A stretch of 64,000 nucleotides of DNA from Streptococcus himalayensis (GCF_001708305.1 NZ_CP016953.1:1879501-1943500), one strand, 5' to 3'. Counted from the stretch's first letter, positions 1-9,806 are shown. Notes: generated from the sequence alone by a model not told the origin. Made by a program: numbers and translations.

Positions 1-879
1 ACGCCGCGATTGAGCCCGCTTGGTCGTTGAAGCACGCACGATATTTTTCTGAACAAATTCTTCCAGCTTAGCAATTTCTTTTTGCTGTTTCTCATAGTTT
101 TTAGCTTCGGTCAAGAGTTTCTGCTCTTTTTGCTCCACAAACTGCGAGTAATTGCCCACATACCGATCCAAAGAATGCTTAGTCAAATCAAGTGTAATCG
201 TTGCCACCTTATCAAGGAAATAGCGGTCATGGCTGACCAGGATCAATGCTCCACTGTAATTAGATAAATAGGTTTCCAGCCAGGCAATCGTTTCGATGTC
301 CAAGTGGTTGGTCGGCTCGTCCAAGACCAAAAGCTCAGGTTTTTCAAGTAACATTTTAGCAAGGGCTAAGCGGGTATTTTGCCCACCAGACAGCTCAGCA
401 ATCTTCATCTGCCACATGGATTCGTCAAATTTAAAGCCATTTAAAATAGATCGGATATCCGCTTCATAGGTAAAGCCACCCGCTAGACGAAATTCCTCAG
501 ATAGGCTATCATAGGTCTGAATTAGCTGTTCCAACGCTTGTCCTGTCAACTCACCCATCTGCAATTCCATATCCCGCAGGCGTTTTTCGGTCTGACGCAA
601 ATCCTTAAAAACCTGCAGCATTTCATCATAGATGGTATTGTCTGACTCAAAACGGCTATCCTGTGCTAGGTAGGACAGGGTTAAATCCCGTTTTTTTTGA
701 ATCATGCCCGAGGTCGGCTCTTCTTCCCCTACAAGGATTTTTAAAAAGGTTGATTTTCCTGCGCCATTTTTCCCAACCAGCGCAATGCGGTCTCGTTCAT
801 CAATTTGAAAAGAGAGATTGTCAAAGAGCACCTCTCCAGCAAAAGAACGTTCAATTTTCGTTGCTTGTAAGATAATCAT
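1..879 (-). CDS. ABC-F family ATPase, YdiF-like (3' end beyond window)
   Basis: The first 293 codons of a minus-strand gene run off the left edge; the ATG is at 879. The translation shows a complete first ATPase domain: Walker A GKNGAGKST near residue 38, signature LSGGQNTRLALAKML and Walker B LLVLDEPTNHLD, then the lysine- and glutamate-rich linker that separates the two ATPase domains of ABC-F proteins. No membrane segments are visible. ABC-F proteins are soluble and act on the ribosome (translation factor or antibiotic protection); the starting sequence MIILQ and the linker style are closest to YdiF/Uup. The exact paralogue and any resistance role cannot be judged without the second domain. 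Confidence 0.85.
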   Translation of the reverse strand, partial: MIILQATKIERSFAGEVLFDNLSFQIDERDRIALVGKNGAGKSTFLKILVGEEEPTSGMIQKKRDLTLSYLAQDSRFESDNTIYDEMLQVFKDLRQTEKRLRDMELQMGELTGQALEQLIQTYDSLSEEFRLAGGFTYEADIRSILNGFKFDESMWQMKIAELSGGQNTRLALAKMLLEKPELLVLDEPTNHLDIETIAWLETYLSNYSGALILVSHDRYFLDKVATITLDLTKHSLDRYVGNYSQFVEQKEQKLLTEAKNYEKQQKEIAKLEEFVQKNIVRASTTKRAQSRR

Positions 880-1464
880 GTCTTTATTGTACCAAATTCT
901 GTTTGTTTCTGAAAGGGACGATAGAAAAAGCACACGGCAAACGCATGAAGCACTTATTTCTCAATAATTGCACAGTTTAAAACAGATATGTTTATTGCTT
1001 TTCCTACAGTAAACGATTTAAAATAGAATAGATATTTTTTGAAATACCTGAGCTTTGACATGCAGAAAACTTCATGTTCACTCTAACCATCTTTTCTGCA
1101 TTTGTCACAGAAAAAGCAGGCACCTCTCTCTAGTTTGTCTATAAAAGAAAATAGTTCTTGTTGTACTTCATTTCTCTTTTAAGAGAATTTTCGTCCTGCC
1201 ACCATTGATAAACCAGGTCCCTTCTCACTAGAATTGCTTGAATTGACTGAGAACCTGTATTTGCCATGTCATCATTTCTTTAACAAACAATTAATGTATG
1301 ATCATTTCACAAAATCGACCTCTGATGATACTGACTTTTCAACATCCTAGGAAGTTAAACTTATGAAATGTTCATCTATTTCTCTTGTTTTAAAGCTCCT
1401 GTGATGGCGTGAATACAGGTTCTTATTTTTTTGCTACTCTACCTATAAAGTCCTTCCGCCCGTG
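880..1464. other. 585-bp intergenic region, no gene seen
   Basis: Lies between two minus-strand genes. No ORF with a Shine-Dalgarno site and no recognisable RNA was found on either strand. A stretch near 1265-1345 weakly resembles 21420-21515 downstream of zwf (shared pieces such as TTTCACAAA and GATACTGA-TTTTCAACA); this could be a decayed repeat. Confidence 0.4.
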
Positions 1465-2250
1465 CTAACTCAAGCGTTCTTCCAATTGAAAATCAATCGG
1501 TAGCCAAGAAAGAACAACCTCCAGCTGCTTGTCCCAATAGTACCACTCATGCTTACCTGGTGCTGTTTGATAGTCCACATCATAGCCCAAGTCTTTAAAG
1601 GATTGGGCTGCAAAATCATTGGCACCGATAAGGAAATCCTGCTCCCCACACCAGATATACATCTTAGTGTCTTTATCAGCTGTTTTAGCCAGATTTATCA
1701 AGGAATGGGGATTGTCAGGACTTTCCCAGTCTATGATTTTCCCAAAGGTTCCTGTCCAATAAGCAGTATTCCCTAAACTTTCTGTCCTTGGATCAAAATC
1801 CTTAAAGCTCAAAGCACCTGATAAGCTGGCCGCATAGGAAAAGCGACTGGTTTCTAAAGCCAAGCGTAAGGCACCATAGCCTCCCATCGACAGACCTGTA
1901 ATAAAGGTCTTTTCACGCTTGTCAGTCATGTGTGGGAAAAAGCGTTGCAACACAGCTGGTAATTCTATTGCCAAGGCATCAAAATAGGGATACCCATACT
2001 GGGTATTGACATACCAACCATTATGGGTATCCGGCATGACAACGATGAGATTGGTTTTTCTCACCAAGCGTTCCAAGGAGCTCAAACGTAGCCAAGTCGT
2101 ATCCCTACCACCCATTCCATGGAGGAGATAGAGGACCGGAATATCGGTATCATCAGGATTTTCCACCCGTCCCTTGTCTGGATACAGAACCTGCACCGAC
2201 AAGTCCAAATCCATTACTTGCGAATAATAGGTAATGCTCATTAAAGCCAT
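1465..2250 (-). CDS. estA: Alpha/beta-hydrolase, tributyrin esterase EstA
   Basis: A 261-aa serine esterase of the esterase D/S-formylglutathione hydrolase-like fold. The nucleophile elbow GLSMG is at residues 119-123 (Ser121), the oxyanion-hole segment YLLHGMGG is near 41-48, and a late GKHEWYYW segment supplies the probable catalytic His. No signal peptide is present, so it is cytoplasmic. ATG 2250 is preceded by GAAAGGAA. It lies 121 bp downstream of rnjB on the same strand, the order seen in pneumococcus, where this family cleaves short-chain esters. Natural substrate unknown. Confidence 0.88.
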   Translation of the reverse strand: MALMSITYYSQVMDLDLSVQVLYPDKGRVENPDDTDIPVLYLLHGMGGRDTTWLRLSSLERLVRKTNLIVVMPDTHNGWYVNTQYGYPYFDALAIELPAVLQRFFPHMTDKREKTFITGLSMGGYGALRLALETSRFSYAASLSGALSFKDFDPRTESLGNTAYWTGTFGKIIDWESPDNPHSLINLAKTADKDTKMYIWCGEQDFLIGANDFAAQSFKDLGYDVDYQTAPGKHEWYYWDKQLEVVLSWLPIDFQLEERLS

Positions 2251-2371
2251 TTTCGTTCCTTTCTTGTTAGAAAAAGGAGAAAGACAAGTTTCTGCCTGCA
2301 GCCGACACTTCCCTCACTCCTATCGTATTTACTCTTTTCTTGACTAAAAGTCAGCTAGTTTTTCCAAACTT

Positions 2372-4033
2372 TTAGCGAACTTCCATGACTACTGGTAAAA
2401 TAGCTGGACGTCGCTTGGTTTGATCAAAGAGATACTTGGAGAGATTATCCCGCACAGCTCCCTTTAATTCTCCCCAGTCAAAACTATCTTGCGCCAGATA
2501 ATCTTCCACAGTTTTATTGATTAAATCTGCACTTTCCCGCAAAATATCGCGACTCTTCTTCACATAGATAAATCCACGGGTGTGAACCTTGGCCTTGGAA
2601 ATAATCTTCTTTTCCCGACGATTTACAGTAATAGCCACGATGAAAATACCGTCTTCTGATAGGACTTTGCGATCACGAAGGACAATATTGCCCACATCGC
2701 CAATGGCATTTCCATCAATCAAGACATCCCCTGCTGGAACACTACCAGCCGGAACAAACTCCCCTTTTTCATAGGCCATCACCTGACCACGCTTTGGCAA
2801 TAAAATACGCTCAGGAGCCATGCCCACTGCCATAGCTGCCTTGGCATGGGCTGCCAACTCTCGGTACTCCCCTTGGATTGGAAAGAGATAGTTAGGCTTG
2901 AGCAGATTGAGCATGAGCTGTAAGTCGCGTTCATTGGCATGACCAGATACACGCAGGCTCTGTGTAATCAACTTGACCACACCCCCTGCTTGGTAAATCA
3001 TATTTTCCACTCGAGCCACAACAGCTTCCTTAGCAATGGATGGAGTGGTCACGATATAAACGAGGTCGCCCTCTTTAATCTCTACATAGCGGTGACGACC
3101 AATGGACATCTTGCGTAATCCGTTGATAGGCTCTCCCATGCGACCTGTTTCCAAGATAATCAACTCATGGTCCTCAAACTGGCTCATTTCTTTTGGCTTG
3201 ATAAGAATACGCTCGTCTGCCAAGAATAATTTCTTCAAGCGAAGGGCAGTCCGTACGATATTTTCAATATCAAAGCCAGTCAAGACGACCCTACGGTCAC
3301 TGGCTGCTGCTGCGTCAAAAACTTGCTGAATCCGAGAAAGATTGCTCGCAACCGCAGCAACAATCACACGGCCTTCCCAATCCGAAATCGTATCGGTGAT
3401 TTCTTTGCCGACCTCGCTATCGCTCGCTACTTGCACATTGCTATCGGCATTAGCCGAATCACTCAAGAGTGCTAGAACTCCTTCACGACCAATCTCGCCC
3501 AGCCGACCAAAGTCTGTGGCATAGGAACTACTAGCTGTCTGGTCAAAACGGAAATCCCCTGTATAAACAATATTTCCCTCTGATGTTTTGAGTACAATTC
3601 CCAAACTTTCAGGAATGGAGTGGGTTGTCCGAAAGAAGGACACAACTGTACCTCCAAAATCAATCTCCGTATCCTCATCAATCACATGAAAATCGTTAAA
3701 TTTCTTGACCGCATCATTTCCCTTGACAAACAATTTCGCCAGCTCAATGGTCAATTCTGACCCAAAAACAGGGACCTTAGCCTCAGCTAACAAATAAGGC
3801 AAGGCACCGATGGCATCCGCATGCCCATGCGTCAAAAAGACCCCTGCAATACGATCTTTCTGTTCAAAAAGATAATCCATGGTCGGAATGACCACATCGA
3901 CTCCTAGCTGTTCATTTTCTGGATACTTGAGTCCCGCATCCAGCACAAAAATCGAATCGTCCACTTCAGCGACATACAGATTTTTCCCATTTTCACGGAC
4001 GCCACCCAAAGCAACTATTTTAATGTTGTTCAT
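2372..4033 (-). CDS. rnjB: Ribonuclease J2
   Basis: A 553-aa metallo-beta-lactamase/beta-CASP RNase. The N-terminal metal motif reads THGHADA at residues 68-74, where the active J1 paralogue has HxHxDH; the terminal histidine is Ala, as in known J2 proteins. The beta-CASP region and the motif SGHANERDLQ, where RNase J proteins bind RNA and metal, follow, and the protein ends in a conserved C-terminal dimerisation region. J2 works in complex with J1 and RNase Y in mRNA decay and 5'-end processing. Length and the estA neighbour match streptococcal rnjB rather than rnjA. Confidence 0.92.
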   Translation of the reverse strand: MNNIKIVALGGVRENGKNLYVAEVDDSIFVLDAGLKYPENEQLGVDVVIPTMDYLFEQKDRIAGVFLTHGHADAIGALPYLLAEAKVPVFGSELTIELAKLFVKGNDAVKKFNDFHVIDEDTEIDFGGTVVSFFRTTHSIPESLGIVLKTSEGNIVYTGDFRFDQTASSSYATDFGRLGEIGREGVLALLSDSANADSNVQVASDSEVGKEITDTISDWEGRVIVAAVASNLSRIQQVFDAAAASDRRVVLTGFDIENIVRTALRLKKLFLADERILIKPKEMSQFEDHELIILETGRMGEPINGLRKMSIGRHRYVEIKEGDLVYIVTTPSIAKEAVVARVENMIYQAGGVVKLITQSLRVSGHANERDLQLMLNLLKPNYLFPIQGEYRELAAHAKAAMAVGMAPERILLPKRGQVMAYEKGEFVPAGSVPAGDVLIDGNAIGDVGNIVLRDRKVLSEDGIFIVAITVNRREKKIISKAKVHTRGFIYVKKSRDILRESADLINKTVEDYLAQDSFDWGELKGAVRDNLSKYLFDQTKRRPAILPVVMEVR

Positions 4034-4221
4034 GATTTCTCCTTCATTTCATCATTTTTTACTAACGGTCCTTGGAAGTCCAAGTCGAATGACAGTTTTG
4101 CAATCTCTTGCATATCTAATCTATTATACTATTTTTTCAGAAATTTATCAAAACTAATGATGAGCAGCCAAACTTGAAAAACAAGTCAATGTTCAGGAAT
4201 TAAAAAATTTTCCGAAAATGC

Positions 4222-4251
4222 TTGACATTATATATATATAATGAGTATAAA
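4222..4251 (+). promoter_or_regulatory. Sigma-A promoter for the 93-aa gene
   Basis: TTGACA at 4222-4227 and TATAAA at 4246-4251, 18-bp spacer made mostly of TA steps, 22 bp before the ATG at 4274. Confidence 0.6.
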
Positions 4252-4273
4252 TCTATCTACCTGAAAGAACACT

Positions 4274-4555
4274 ATGCCAATTTATAAAGATAAAACACGC
4301 AGAAAAGCCATCCAAAAAGGACTTAAAGACTTGGGGATTTCAAAAAAAGAAGCTAATATTCGCATGATTCGTACCCATGTACTCAGCCCATGGGGGATGG
4401 TTATCAAAGAAGTCAGTGTCGCCATCACACCACTATCAGCCGAGGAAATAAAACAAGCTAATCAAAGGCGGGTTCGATTTTATCTGCTTATCGGCCTCAT
4501 TCTCGTCTGCCTATCTCTCTTTATACTATTATTCCATCTATTTACCAAATCCTAA
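4274..4555 (+). CDS. Small C-terminally anchored membrane protein, unknown function
   Basis: A 93-aa protein not recognised as a named family. The first 65 residues are hydrophilic and very basic, with several Lys/Arg clusters, and one hydrophobic helix (about residues 69-88) lies near the C-terminus, so it is probably a tail-anchored protein with a cytoplasmic head. It has its own promoter and stands alone between two minus-strand operons; a bidirectional terminator follows at 4634. The ribosome site (GAAAGAA) is weak. Codon use looks like its neighbours. Confidence 0.7.
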   Translation: MPIYKDKTRRKAIQKGLKDLGISKKEANIRMIRTHVLSPWGMVIKEVSVAITPLSAEEIKQANQRRVRFYLLIGLILVCLSLFILLFHLFTKS

Positions 4556-4633
4556 CATGGTTTGTCCTACTCCCAGAAAACTTGAAATGGGTGACTGCTT
4601 TTTTAACAATCTCCACTATTTCCCAAACCACAA

Positions 4634-4669
4634 ACTCCCCAGTTTTTCCAAACTGAGGAGTGTTTTTTA
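4634..4669. terminator. Bidirectional intrinsic terminator
   Basis: Stem 4634-4645/4650-4661 (ACTCC-CAGTTT with AAACTG-GGAGT) followed by a T run on the plus strand and preceded by an A-rich stretch. It separates the plus-strand 93-aa gene from the converging ABC importer operon. Confidence 0.75.
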
Positions 4670-5425
4670 TTCAAACAAGCGATAGTAATCTGCCAAGGTC
4701 ATTTTTTGTTTTTCTTCTTTGTTCAAATCTTGAATAATTTGCCCATCTTTCATCACCAAGAGGCGATTGCCGTATTTGAGGGCATCTTCCATTTGGTGAG
4801 TAATCATCAGAGCTGTCAATTGGTCCTTTGTTACAAAACGATCGGTCAACTCCATAAGCGCTACACTGGTCTTAGGATCCAGTGCTGCTGTATGTTCATC
4901 AAGGAGCAATAACTCTGGTCGCTTTAGCGTTGCCATTAGCAGACTCAAGGCCTGACGTTGACCGCCAGAAAGAAATTCAATCGGTGTATCTAGATGCTTT
5001 TCAAGACCATTGCCAATCTGGTCAATCGTTGCTTGAAATTCTTCCTTGTAACTACTGAGTTTTCGTGGAACAAGACCACGCCCTTCCCCACGGAATTTCG
5101 CAATCAAGAGATTTTCTGCAACCGTCATCCGAGGAGCTGTTCCCATTTTCGGATCTTGAAAGACTCGAGCCAGATACTTGGCTCTTTTCTCCGGTGATAA
5201 ATGCGTTACATTGTCACCCAAGATATGAATCGTTCCGCTCGTCAGTGGCAAGGTACCTGCAATCACGTTGAATAAGGTTGATTTACCAGCACCATTTCCC
5301 CCTAAAATCGTAATAAAATCATGCTCATGGATGGTTAGAGAGACCTGATTTAAAATCACTTTTTCTTCGCCAAATCCGCTATTGACCACCTTAGTGGCAT
5401 CTTTTAATTCTACAATTGCTGTCAT
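4667..5425 (-). CDS. trpZ: ABC transporter ATPase, tryptophan-type importer
   Basis: A 252-aa ATPase with Walker A GGNGAGKST near residue 42, signature LSGGQRQALSLL near 154 and Walker B LLLLDEHTAALD. It is the last gene of a three-gene operon and overlaps the permease gene by 4 bp (ATGA), indicating coupled translation. The family is the ATPase partner of YtmP/LivM-like permeases and ABC_sub_bind lipoproteins. Tryptophan specificity is inferred from the T-box leader upstream and from the streptococcal trpXYZ naming, not from residues in this protein. Confidence 0.82.
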   Translation of the reverse strand: MTAIVELKDATKVVNSGFGEEKVILNQVSLTIHEHDFITILGGNGAGKSTLFNVIAGTLPLTSGTIHILGDNVTHLSPEKRAKYLARVFQDPKMGTAPRMTVAENLLIAKFRGEGRGLVPRKLSSYKEEFQATIDQIGNGLEKHLDTPIEFLSGGQRQALSLLMATLKRPELLLLDEHTAALDPKTSVALMELTDRFVTKDQLTALMITHQMEDALKYGNRLLVMKDGQIIQDLNKEEKQKMTLADYYRLFE

Positions 5426-6288
5426 TTGCTAATGGTCACTCCTTTGAAGACTTTTGCTTTTAAGGTCGGAATCATGAGGCAGATTGCTAAAATCACCGCA
5501 CTATAAATACGAAGATAGCTCGTATTAAAGCCAAATGCAATCACAGCCCAAATCAAAAATTGATAGGAAATCGCTCCAATGACAATGGTCATCAACCGCT
5601 CTGCAAGACTGAGACTCTTAAAAAGCACTTCGCCGATAATGAGACTGGCAAGACCCACGACAATGACCCCGATTCCACGTGAGACATCCGCATATCCCTC
5701 CTGTTGGGCAATCAAAGCACCAGCAAGTGCAATCACTCCATTTGACAAGACCAAGCCCATGAGTTCCATTCGGTCGGTATCAATGCCAAAACTACGTGCC
5801 ATATCTGGATTGTCTCCTGTTGCAATATAGGCCTGCCCTAACTTAGTATCAAGGAAGAAAAGCAGAGCTACAATCACGACAACTACAAATAGCAAACCTG
5901 CTACTAGATTATTGATAGCATCCGTAAAAGGAAGATAATCCTGAATTTGTGTCGTCCCTAACAGACCAAGATTGGCCCGCCCCATAATCATCAGCATAAT
6001 GGAATGGCAGGAGGTCATCACTAAAATCCCTGATAAAAGAGTGGGAATTTTCCCTTTGGTATAGAGCAAGCCTGTTGCAAGACCAGCCACACAACCAGCA
6101 AGGACTGCAATTCCTGTCGCAAGAAATGGGTTCATGCCACCGCTAATTAGCGTAACTGCGACCGCACCGCCCAAAGGAAAGCTCCCTTCAGCCGTCATGT
6201 CTGGAAAATTCAAAATCCGAAAGGTCATATAAATGCCCAGACCCAAGATAGACCAGACCAGACCTTGTGATACTATTGATACAATCAT
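5422..6288 (-). CDS. trpY: ABC transporter permease, tryptophan-type importer
   Basis: A 288-aa integral membrane protein of the branched-chain permease superfamily, with about eight hydrophobic helices. The conserved stretch NFPDMTAEGSFPLGGAV near the N-terminus is typical of permeases paired with ABC_sub_bind proteins. It overlaps the ATPase gene downstream and lies 75 bp after the binding protein gene. It forms the membrane channel of the importer. Confidence 0.82.
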   Translation of the reverse strand: MIVSIVSQGLVWSILGLGIYMTFRILNFPDMTAEGSFPLGGAVAVTLISGGMNPFLATGIAVLAGCVAGLATGLLYTKGKIPTLLSGILVMTSCHSIMLMIMGRANLGLLGTTQIQDYLPFTDAINNLVAGLLFVVVVIVALLFFLDTKLGQAYIATGDNPDMARSFGIDTDRMELMGLVLSNGVIALAGALIAQQEGYADVSRGIGVIVVGLASLIIGEVLFKSLSLAERLMTIVIGAISYQFLIWAVIAFGFNTSYLRIYSAVILAICLMIPTLKAKVFKGVTISK

Positions 6289-6363
6289 ATTTTCTATCCT
6301 ATACTATAAGAAATAAGTGGGGTCATGTTGATCACGAACTTAGACCCACTCTCATTTTCTAGC

Positions 6364-7362
6364 TTATTCTACAATTTCACCAGCAGCTTTTTCAACCTCT
6401 TCTGGGATTGTAATGCCTAATTCTGCTGCGACTTTTTTGTTGATAATTGGTGCTCCTTGATCCACTACGTCTACTGGTGTTTCTGCTGGTTTTGCACCTT
6501 TCAAAAGCTTAGCAGTCATTTTTCCTGTTGAAACACCAAGACCGTATTGGCTCACGACAACAGATGCCAAACCACCTTCTTTCACCATGGTGTCTGCACT
6601 TGGGAAGATTGGGACTTTTGCCTCTTTGTTGCTCGCTACAACTGTTTTGAAGGCTGAAGCAATGGCATTGTCTTGTGGAACCCAAATCGCATCAACTTTG
6701 CTGGTCATGACAGCCATGGTTGAAGCAATTTCATTGCTAGAAGGAACGGGATAAGCTAGAACTGTATAGCCTTCCTTTTCAGCTAGCTCTGTGAATTTTT
6801 CAACATTCAATTTAGAATTATCTTCGTTACTGGAATACAAGACACCGATTGTTTTAGCCTTTGGAGTTAGTTTTTTAATTAACTCCAGCTGTTGCCCAAT
6901 CGGTTGCGGACAAGCAACACCTGTGACGTTTGCACCTGGTTTTTCAAGACTTTTCACCAATTTTGCACCAACTGGATCTGTGATGGCTCCCATGACAACA
7001 GGAAGGTCACTCGTTGCACTAGCCAAGCCTTGGGCTGCTGGAGTTGCAATTCCTACCACCACTTGGTTGCCATTTGCGACTAATTGTTTACTCATGGTTG
7101 CAATTTTACCTTGGTCTCCTTCTGAGTTCATGAAGTCAATGTTGATTTTATCGCCTGCAAATCCTTCTTCTGCAAGCCCATCTTGGATACCGCGGTAGAT
7201 TTCATCAAGCGCTTCGTGGGTTACAAATTGAAGGACTCCTACCTTGGCAACATCTGTCTGACCTGCTTCTTTTTTCATATCCTTCTTTGTTGAAAAGAAT
7301 ATACCACCAACTACGACTACTGCAAGCACTGCAATGGTTGCTAATAAATTTTTGTTTTTCAT
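6364..7362 (-). CDS. trpX: ABC transporter substrate-binding protein, tryptophan-type
   Basis: A 332-aa ABC_sub_bind-family protein (PF04392 type). Residues 1-25 are a signal-anchor-like hydrophobic segment after a short basic start. No lipobox cysteine is present in this segment, so it is probably membrane-tethered by the uncleaved helix. The two-lobed body begins with KVGVLQFVTHEALDEI. It is first gene of the operon and is controlled by the T-box leader at 7655-7900. T-box regulation predicts expression when a charged tRNA, most likely Trp, is scarce. Confidence 0.82.
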   Translation of the reverse strand: MKNKNLLATIAVLAVVVVGGIFFSTKKDMKKEAGQTDVAKVGVLQFVTHEALDEIYRGIQDGLAEEGFAGDKINIDFMNSEGDQGKIATMSKQLVANGNQVVVGIATPAAQGLASATSDLPVVMGAITDPVGAKLVKSLEKPGANVTGVACPQPIGQQLELIKKLTPKAKTIGVLYSSNEDNSKLNVEKFTELAEKEGYTVLAYPVPSSNEIASTMAVMTSKVDAIWVPQDNAIASAFKTVVASNKEAKVPIFPSADTMVKEGGLASVVVSQYGLGVSTGKMTAKLLKGAKPAETPVDVVDQGAPIINKKVAAELGITIPEEVEKAAGEIVE

Positions 7363-7472
7363 GATTGATCTCCTATTTCATGTATAAAGTATCTCTATGT
7401 TTTAGTCTATTTGCGCTCCTCATCTTTACAGACGCCATCGTTTCTTCATGATACAAAATCCCTCCCGATAGT

Positions 7473-7645
7473 GACTGAGACAAAAGTCCCTAACCTCATA
7501 ATTTTTTATAGATTTAACAGTTTAGCGCAGTAGTTGTCTGGTTTGTAAAACGTTGATAAATCAACATTCTACAAACCTAGTCAACCTTGCGGGGGTGGGA
7601 CGACAAAATCGATTTCTACGAAATCACGATTTTTGTCCCACTCCC
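7473..7645 (-). repeat. Intergenic repeat family A, copy 1
   Basis: About 170 bp closely related, in inverted orientation, to 25741-25957: shared blocks include CTGAGACAAAAGT, ATTCTACAAA, GCGCAGTAGTTGTC and ATCGATTTCTACGAAAT. One end forms a long hairpin (GGGTGGGAC with GTCCCACTCCC). It sits inside the trp leader, between the T-box terminator and the trpX start, so it is transcribed whenever the T-box reads through. Confidence 0.75.
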
Positions 7646-7654
7646 ATACAAAAA

Positions 7655-7900
7655 GCCCCCGCATACAAAAACTGTATGCGAGGGCGTCAATGACACGGTG
7701 CCACCTCACTTATGGAAGTGTCTAGAATCCTTCCATATCTCCATCTCCTCTAACAAGGAGGTGCACGGTAAGGGGTGCCAACCGAATTCTCATTGTTTTG
7801 AATTCATCTATATCCTCAGCCCATTTCATAAATGTCCGCTGCTTGTTCACAATCACCACAAGCTCCCTGAAAACTTCTCATTTATTACTTCTTCTGATTA
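7655..7900 (-). ncRNA. T-box riboswitch leader of the trpXYZ-type operon
   Basis: Read on the minus strand, the leader contains a long Stem I region, a Stem III hairpin (TATGGAAG with CTTCCATA), the T-box sequence GGTGGCACCGTG, and a terminator with stem 7655-7667/7673-7685 plus T5. The antiterminator bulge UGGC would pair with a tRNA whose discriminator base is G, as in tRNA-Trp. A UGG triplet lies in the 3' side of the Stem I region (GGTTGGCACC) and is a candidate specifier. I could not fold Stem I reliably, so the amino acid is an inference. Confidence 0.88.
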
Positions 7901-7906
7901 GTAAAC

Positions 7907-7935
7907 ATTATAAAATTTCTTATTTTATTTGTCAA
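7907..7935 (-). promoter_or_regulatory. Promoter of the T-box operon
   Basis: Minus strand TTGACA (7935-7930), exactly 17 bp, TATAAT (7912-7907): a perfect sigma-A consensus. This fits strong constitutive initiation with control left to attenuation. Confidence 0.85.
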
Positions 7936-8029
7936 TAGGTTTTTGTAAATTTTTTAAAAAATGGTATAATTGGAAAGCAAAGAAACGGAACATGAAAACT
8001 ACTGACAATTAGAAATACGAGGAATACCC

Positions 8030-9682
8030 ATGTCTTTTGACGGATTTTTTTTACACCACATGACCAAGGAATTGCGACAAGAGCTACTGTCTGGTCGCAT
8101 TCAAAAAATTAACCAGCCTTTTGAACACGAAATTGTCCTTCAGATCCGAAGCAATCGGAAAAATCAAAAACTACTTCTCTCAGCTCACCCTGTCTTTGGA
8201 CGAATTCAATTAACCCAGACAAATTTTGAAAATCCTGCCATTCCTAACACCTTTATCATGGTTTTGAGGAAATACTTGCAGGGAGCTGTGATTGAAAAGA
8301 TCGAACAAATCGACAATGATCGAATTTTAGAAATCTCTGTTTCCAATAAAAACGAGATTGGCGATGCCATTGCCGTGACGCTCAGCATTGAAATCATGGG
8401 TAAGCACAGCAATATTATCTTGCTTGACAAGGCGACAGGAAAAATTATCGAAGCCATTAAGCATGTCGGCTTTTCCCAAAACTCCTATCGGACCATTCTA
8501 CCTGGATCGACTTACCTAGCTCCTCCAAGCACTGAGAGTGCCAATCCTTTTACCATTGCCGATGAAAAGCTCTTTGAAATTCTCCAACGTGAAAATTTAG
8601 AGCCCCGTTCTTTGCAAACACTTTTCCAAGGACTGGGACGAGATACAGCAACAGAACTCAGCAAACGCTTGGAAACGGATAAATTAAAGCATTTTCGTGC
8701 CTTCTTTGCACAAGAAACGCTGGCAACTCTGACAGAGAAATCCTTCGCTTCTCTCTCATTTTTAGATAGCCAAGCAGAATTTCCGACCCTCTCAGCTGCC
8801 CTTGATTATTTTTACAAGGATAAGGCCGAACGGGATCGTGTCAATCAACAAGCCAGCGAGTTAATCCGCCGCGTCGAGACAGATTTGGAAAAAAATCGCA
8901 AAAAGCTCATCAAACAAGAAGAGGAACTCATCGCCACAGAAAATGCTGAAGAATTCCGCCAGAAAGGGGAATTGCTGACAACCTTCCTCCATCAAGTGCC
9001 CAACGACCAAGATCAGGTCGAGTTGGACAACTACTATACAGGTGAAAAAATTTCGATTGCCCTTGATAAGGCACTGACGCCCAATCAAAATGCCCAACGT
9101 TATTTCAAACGGTATCAAAAATTAAAAGAAGCTGTCAAACATTTGACAGGCTTGATTGAAGAGACCAAATCAACCATCCTATACCTGGAAAGTGTCGAAA
9201 CAGCCCTTTCTCAAGCCAATCTTTCGGAAGTCGCTGAAATCCGTGAAGAGCTAATCCAGACAGGATTTATTCGCAGACGCCAACGCGATAAACTACACAA
9301 ACGCAAGAAACCTGAAAAATATCTGGCTAGTGATGGCAAGACCATCATCCTTGTTGGGAAAAATAATCTTCAAAATGAAGAATTGACCTTCAAACTCGCA
9401 AAAAAAGAAGAACTGTGGTTCCATGCAAAGGACATCCCCGGAAGCCACGTGGTCATCACAGGCAACCTTACCCCCTCTGATGAGGTAAAAACAGATGCCG
9501 CAGAGCTTGCTGCCTATTTCTCCAAGGCTCGCTTGTCCAATCTGGTTCAAGTCGATATGATTGAAACCAAAAAACTCAACAAACCAACTGGAGGTAAGCC
9601 TGGTTTTGTGACTTATACCGGTCAGAAAACTCTGCGAGTTACCCCAGATGAAGATAAAATTCAGTCCATGAGACTAGACTGA
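8030..9682 (+). CDS. rqcH: RqcH/NFACT family protein (PavA/FBP54-like)
   Basis: A 550-aa NFACT protein: NFACT-N domain (1-260), coiled-coil region with long charged helices (about 270-430) and NFACT-R domain near the C-terminus (GKNNLQNEELTFKLAKKEELWFHAKDIPGSHV). Residues D97-R98, needed by RqcH for tRNA binding in ribosome-associated quality control, are present. RqcH adds Ala tails to stalled nascent chains on 50S subunits; the streptococcal homologue is also known as the fibronectin-binding adhesin PavA although it has no signal peptide, as here. It is transcribed alone, from TATAAT at 7963-7968, divergently from the T-box operon. Confidence 0.93.
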   Translation: MSFDGFFLHHMTKELRQELLSGRIQKINQPFEHEIVLQIRSNRKNQKLLLSAHPVFGRIQLTQTNFENPAIPNTFIMVLRKYLQGAVIEKIEQIDNDRILEISVSNKNEIGDAIAVTLSIEIMGKHSNIILLDKATGKIIEAIKHVGFSQNSYRTILPGSTYLAPPSTESANPFTIADEKLFEILQRENLEPRSLQTLFQGLGRDTATELSKRLETDKLKHFRAFFAQETLATLTEKSFASLSFLDSQAEFPTLSAALDYFYKDKAERDRVNQQASELIRRVETDLEKNRKKLIKQEEELIATENAEEFRQKGELLTTFLHQVPNDQDQVELDNYYTGEKISIALDKALTPNQNAQRYFKRYQKLKEAVKHLTGLIEETKSTILYLESVETALSQANLSEVAEIREELIQTGFIRRRQRDKLHKRKKPEKYLASDGKTIILVGKNNLQNEELTFKLAKKEELWFHAKDIPGSHVVITGNLTPSDEVKTDAAELAAYFSKARLSNLVQVDMIETKKLNKPTGGKPGFVTYTGQKTLRVTPDEDKIQSMRLD

Positions 9683-9806
9683 CCTCTGTCATCATTCTCA
9701 GAAATATAAAGCTGAGACATACAAAAAATCCTAAAACACTGGTGTGATAACCATCGTTTTAGGATTTTTATGGTTTCTTGATAGATTTGATAAAAAATAG
9801 CTAATC

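Noticed and set aside
2589..3681. Plus-strand and alternative minus-strand frames inside rnjB
   Set aside because: Low-complexity shadows of the RNase J2 frame without ribosome sites or family features; the same holds for similar frames inside trpX, tex, pht, metK and others.
4231..4242. TATATATATAAT as the -10 box for the 93-aa gene
   Set aside because: Only 9 bp from the TTGACA; the TATAAA at 4246 gives an 18-bp spacer.
7587..7901. Plus-strand 104-codon ORF
   Set aside because: It lies entirely on the antisense of the T-box leader and repeat A and has no ribosome site.
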